From assembly GCA_037974665.1 (NCBI GenBank), contig CM075778.1:25548001-25612000 (forward strand): a stretch of DNA of 64,000 bases, given 5' to 3'. This stretch comes from Ehretia macrophylla. Lineage: Eukaryota > Streptophyta > Magnoliopsida > Boraginales > Ehretiaceae. A program made the translations under genes and the position numbers. This document shows, piece after piece, positions 59,206 through 64,000 of this stretch (within the stretch, counting starts at the first letter, position 1; each line of letters opens with the position of its first letter). The notes under the pieces were generated by a model. The model worked only from the letters and a program-made list of their open reading frames with translations. It did not search any database and had not been told where the DNA came from.

Positions 59206-61837
59206 TGTGAAACCCCACTTTTCTGCTTTAACTCGATTTACGTGCTTTGTCTCGTTTTGCGTGCATATGACCTGCTTATGTGCTATAGGGCCTAGAATGT
59301 TATAATTTTGATATCAATACTCCTAGAACATGCTAAATGTGCATTCATGCAATTTTCATCAAAAACAGAGTTAGAAATTTTATCGTCGATTTTTAATGAA
59401 TAGTGTTTTTGAACACCTGTCCGCTAAAATTTTTACAGGGGTGTTTTAAACGTCTTAAAAACTAGTCCTCTATTATTAATAGACCCATGTTTGATAAAAA
59501 TTGATTCTGAAACAGAATAGTAATTTAAATATATTTTTCGGGCGAAAAATAGCGTTTTTGAGTCAAATAGTGATTTCTTCTAAACCCGATTCTTGCATTG
59601 ACTTTTGTTGACCTAGTATATATTAATATAAATGTATTTATATGTGGTATTAAATGGTTTTAGATTAATTGTGCATTCAAAAGACATTTGAAAATAAATA
59701 ATATGACTTTTCACCTTCTTTTGCAAAAATCGCGTTTTAAGCCGATTCGAGTAAAATTGTTTGATTGTAAAACTTCTTGTCACCTAAAAATAATTTACTT
59801 GAGCTAGCTTGGGTGTTGAATAATTGTTTTGAACTTTGGTGATCAATAAAATGTATTTAAAGTCAAGAAAACACTAAAAATACTAAAGTTTCAACTTTGA
59901 CTTTCATTTGACTTGTTGACTTTCATGCATATATCACCAACACACAATGAAACAAAGCAAAACACCACATTTTCACACACCTTGCAGCCGTGAAAGCTTA
60001 GGAAAAAAAAAAGAGATTTTATTCAACTTATTTTCAAAGTAATTTTGCCTTAGAAAACTCATTTAAAGTCCGAATCTTTTCAAACCGAGCTAGATTCCGC
60101 TTGTTGGGAACCTGTTGCACGCATTCCTAGTTTTACTTCGGATCAAAGGTGAGAGAAAAATTCTAGATCTCAAAATGTCATTTTTGTGTTTTTGCGTATA
60201 AATGAAGATTGAACCGTTAGAATTGTAATCTGATGTTAGATTATTGCTCCTTGCATGCTAGGGATCATTATATACTAATACTACGAGTTTCTGTCGGATA
60301 TAGCATAATTTTTATTTTCCGGGTATTTAATTTTGATTAAAATGTTCAAAGTTGATTTAATTGAGTTGTGTTGATCGAAATCGATTGCCGTCGATTTCTA
60401 AATACTTGATAATTACGTGTTAGCGCTGTTGTAATGCCGAATTTTCGATTACATTGTTTGTGTGAAAATCCGGAAAATCCAGCCATGACGTCATAGGGTT
60501 TTAGGGTTATCGGGCATGTTTTGGAGGTGTTATGGTGGATTTCCGAGAGGGCTAATGTAGTAGGTTGAATGGGCGAGTGATAGGAACTGATTTGGCAATG
60601 TTTGGATTAGTAGATTGTAAGTTATGAATTTTAGAAGTTTAGGTTGTCATTCTTTAATTTCTTGAACGATGCCTTAGATGGTTGGGTAGTGTTCGAGTGA
60701 TGAATGGTGAGTTTTTGTTGAGTAATTTAGAGTTTAATTATGTATATTATGCATGTCCGGTTAGATGGCCTACTTTGTCATCTAACTACGTTGTTTGTTG
60801 TTTAATTTAATATTGATGTTATATTGATGTTATTGATCGGTTATTATTGAATGCGGGAATCGGGCACTCTTGTTGCTGATCTCCCAATTGATTGATTGAT
60901 TTATGCTTGCATGATGATTGATGAACATGGAGTCTTGGTATGTGTGTGCCACCTCTCGGGCAGCGTCGGGCTGTCGGGTTGATAACGGCATGACTGCCAT
61001 AGGCTACCCCCAGCTCGCATGACGGAGATGTCATGGAGGGAAGGGGCTAGTGAGGTACCTCGGGTGCGTGAGTAATGGGGAGTTATAAGAAGAACGGTTG
61101 AGATCGTGATGGCGTTTGGAGCTACACCAAATAGAGTATCCTTATTGATTGGTTATATAGTTATGTGATGATAGCTTTATTTATGTTATTATTGTTATTG
61201 TGTGTTTACTAACTCAAAGGATTACTCCAAGGAGTTTAGTAGACCTTGCTCGAGATCTATCGGATCCTCACTGGGCTTATGTATATAAGCTCACTCTCTA
61301 TTAATGCATGCTTACAGGTGTTGCAGAGCCGGATTACGGGTATGTGCCTCCTGAAGAGGAGAATGTGGAAATGTGCTTTACGTGGACGAGTCATATGTTC
61401 CCGAGTCTTATCCATGATTTTATGTTGTTTAAATGTCTTGTATATTAGATTAATAGACTTTATATACCTTATGGTTCTTAATGTAATAGGTATTGAAAAG
61501 ATGATGATCCAAATGTTGTTAACTTAGCGGTTTTCTTTTGTTTATAGTTAAGTTGTAAATGTGTCTCAACTTATTTTTGAAACGTATGATAAAGTGGAGG
61601 TATTGTATGTTATGTTGGAACGGAGGCAGATAACGAAGACTGATTATTGTATACTACGGTTAGGTTGTATGTTGTTATGCTGTTAAGGAGTTGTTGTATG
61701 TATGGTTATGGAATTTTGAATGTTTAATGTTATTAACGAGGTTGGTTTAGAACCTCGGTAATCTATTTACTGTCGTTACTGCCGAAATTCCGTTGCGTCC
61801 TGACTGATCGTAGGAGGGGTCGTGTTGGGGCGTGACA
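59206..61837 (+). repeat. Gypsy 5' LTR, 2632 bp
   Basis: Starts at the breakpoint in Copia RT and ends GGGGCGTGACA. CTCACTGGGCTTATG with TATATAAG (61282-61289), then AAGCTCACTC, is a likely promoter region. The 3' LTR is not in the window, so the 5' boundary rests on the Copia breakpoint. Confidence 0.75.
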
Positions 61838-61844
61838 GTTTAAG

Positions 61845-61856
61845 TGGTATCAGAGC
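61845..61856 (+). promoter_or_regulatory. Gypsy primer-binding site (iMet)
   Basis: TGGTATCAGAGC, the standard complement of the initiator tRNA-Met 3' end, seven bases after the LTR. Confidence 0.9.
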
Positions 61857-64000
61857 TTGATTAGCTGTCAGCCGGGGTATCCTCGGAATGTGGGTAGTGG
61901 TCTAAGCATGCAAGTATGTATTAAGTAAAAGAAAAGTGAAACATATGTTAATATGTTTATGTGATTAATTTACTTATGTGTTTAACTTTCTATGTGACCA
62001 GTATGCCTTGTGTGTTAAGTGAACTAATGTGGTCAATATGTTTTATGTGATAACGTGTTATACGTACTCAATGTGTTGTAATTAATGTGCATTATGTGAT
62101 TAATGTGTATTATGTGACAATTGTGTTTTATGTGATTTTGTGCCTTGTGTGAAGTTAGTTGTTTATGTGCTTTTAATTGTTTATAACTAGCTTATGTGAA
62201 ACAACGTGCTTTAGGTGCTCAATGTACTTTAAGTGACCAATGTGAGTTACGTGATCAACTTGTCTTATGTGAAGTTTGTTGCTTATGTGACTTTAATTGT
62301 TTATAACTTACTTCTGTGATATAACCTGTTTATGTGATGTTGGCTTCTTATATGCTGAATTGTGTGTTATGTGATAATGTTAAATTATATGATAATCATG
62401 TATTACATTGTACCTGTTTTCATGTGATGTAATTGTATATATTCTATAACTGTGGGTGATTCTTTTAGGTAAAGTAAGGATGACTGCAAGAGTTTTCGGA
62501 AATAGTGGTAGGCCATGATTTTGAATTATTATTATTCTAGAAGTTTATCAGTTAGATTTTAATTGTTATGTTTATGGATTTTAGTTTCGGCTTAGTGGAT
62601 TGATCTTGATGTTCCTTTAGTGAGAATGAAGTTGTTCGAGGAAAATAGCAATGTATCTTGATGATTATAATTATTTTTGTTGCCATGTTTAACTTATTAT
62701 TACTTGGAGATGAATCATAAGTTGAGGTTTCTGTGAGGTTGTGATTAGACACTTTTGGAGTCTGAACTCAGATTATACTTTCTTGATGTTATTTTAGAAT
62801 AAATTTATTTGAGGAATTAGTGATGTATATTTGTGAATGGAATGAAGTGTGGTATAACATGTGAATATGTCTACTATTTGGGATTGCTATATTATTAATG
62901 GATATTTTGGAGTTTTGATCGTTAAACCTTGGAGACAATTAAAGTGATTCCTGACTAAAGTTACTTTATTCGAAGATGCAATTGTTCGGAGATAGAATTA
63001 TTTGAGGAAATAAAAATGCATTTTGGTGACTGAACATTTACTTACCTACATCAAGCTTTTGAGTTCTAGGTGGTATGACTCTCTAAATTGTTGATTGGAG
63101 ATTCTCTTGTGTTATAGTGGGTTAATATGAATCTGTATTGTGTTATCAGATTTTGGAGTCTTCATTAGTTAATCTTGTTGGGTAATCGGTGATTTATCTT
63201 GTTTAGTGATTGGTCTGGTACGGAATGAAAAATTTTGGAGTGATTTATCTTGTTTGGTAATTGTTATGACTCCTTAGGTTCTCTAGGTCTCCTTAGTGTC
63301 TTGATTTGGAGGAAGATAGATTATAGGATTTGACTTGTTGGTGTTCAAATGTGTAGGTGGGACACCCTTCTTGTGCTTCATAATTCTATTAGTCTTATTA
63401 TTATCTTTTACTCTATTCTCACTTATTTGAGAGAGAGTTACACTTTTCTAGCATATCAATTGTTTCTTGAAAGTTTTGCTTATTGGATTAATGGATCCTA
63501 TACTCATTTGACATTGTTTCCATTCTTAACATTCATATTTGCTTCTTATAGCAATGTCGCTTATTGGAGTTAAGGTTTGAGACTTCTATATTTCATTCTA
63601 TATCTCTAGCCATTCGTTTCAATATTTCATTTCATCCTATTACTATTCATTTGAAAGTAATTTTTCTTTTGGTATACCATTTTACTTATTCGAATTTCAC
63701 TTGCTTGATGTACTCCCTACCTAAGTACATCATTGTCATTCTTGTTGATCCTTGTTAATCCTATTGTTTCATTATTAAATCTTGAGTCATTACTTTACTT
63801 GTAATTGCTCATTCAATATACTCGGCATTGTCCTTCTTATTAATACTTCTTTGGTTATTGCGTGTTGAGATACTCATTATCTTGACACTCATATTTTCTA
63901 TTGAATTAACCATCTCTTATTTCTTAATTTCATTTCGCCTCAAGTACAACTTACTTGTTGGTTCCTTGAACAATCATCGAGAATTGAAATATCTACTTGT
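61857..64000 (+). other. Gypsy interior without gag; ATGTGAT-rich repeats
   Basis: No open frame above about 75 codons and no gag motif is seen. 61960-62420 is a degenerate short-period repeat of TTATGTGAY/CAATGTG with an embedded direct repeat of period about 118 bp (TGTGAAGTTWGTTG at 62149 and 62267). 62590-63290 has longer-period echoes (GAGGAAATARNAATG, TTTTGGAGTC). The element is either a large retrotransposon derivative (LARD) or has a very long leader. Confidence 0.5.

Larger units (their letters stand above)
59206..64000 (+). mobile_element. 5' part of a Ty3/Gypsy element
   Basis: A TG...CA LTR of about 2.6 kb (59206-61837) is followed by a tRNA-iMet primer site and at least 2.1 kb of interior with no gag frame. 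LTR ends TGTGAAACCCC and GGGGCGTGACA are inverted to each other and resemble Tekay/Del-type chromoviruses. It is inserted in the Copia RT. The preceding TGGAT (59201-59205) is the expected 5-bp duplication, whose partner would lie outside the window. Confidence 0.75.

Noticed and set aside
60819-61034. Minus-strand 71-codon frame in the Gypsy LTR
   Set aside because: No domain resemblance, and it lies entirely within LTR sequence.

Overview
The window is nuclear DNA from a dicot-type flowering plant. Evidence: GT-AG introns, AT-rich intergenic DNA, genes of plant-specific type (a four-finger ZAT C2H2 repressor with an EAR motif, a SNAP33-type SNAP25 homologue, an ELM2/SANT-like protein) and a dense mix of plant transposon families (MULE, PIF/Harbinger, hAT-like, Ty1/Copia, Ty3/Gypsy, SINE, LINE). 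I cannot name the species. No bacterial, organellar or viral region was recognised.

Layout: 1-2960 is a decayed Mutator-like transposase. 3300-4085 holds a hAT-like MITE and a degenerate tandem repeat. 4100-8700 is an ELM2/SANT-like gene (coding exons 6225-6366 and 6762-8200, 526 aa) whose leader intron carries a perfect 56-bp inverted repeat. 9063-11840 is a three-level nest: an outer TIR element, a Pack-MULE-like element with a 9-bp target duplication and a NAF1-like gene fragment, and a Harbinger element with a TTA duplication. 11853-21738 is gene-free and holds several MITEs. 21744-26922 is a complete non-autonomous Ty3/Gypsy element (TR-GAG type: gag only, 1272-bp LTRs, CTAAC duplication). 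Each of its LTRs has 22 short palindromes, and its interior has a second hairpin array. 26928-34500 is gene-free repeat DNA. 34695-36368 is the ZAT-like gene with a 31-bp inverted repeat just upstream. 39878-45392 is a seven-exon coiled-coil gene (400 aa). 46408-47720 is nested MITEs with a LINE fragment. 49200-53325 is the SNAP33-like gene (305 aa, leader intron plus five coding exons). 53860-59205 holds broken Copia elements. From 59206 to the window end is the 5' part of a Gypsy element with a 2.6-kb LTR, inserted inside the Copia reverse transcriptase catalytic motif.

The four host genes are unrelated single genes and form no operon or cluster. The most unusual object is the gag-only retrotransposon with its two hairpin arrays. 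Its LTR palindrome array differs between the two LTRs far more than the rest of the LTR does. Exon boundaries were inferred by eye from reading frame and splice consensus, and transcript ends are not determined. Identity and copy counts were made by eye.
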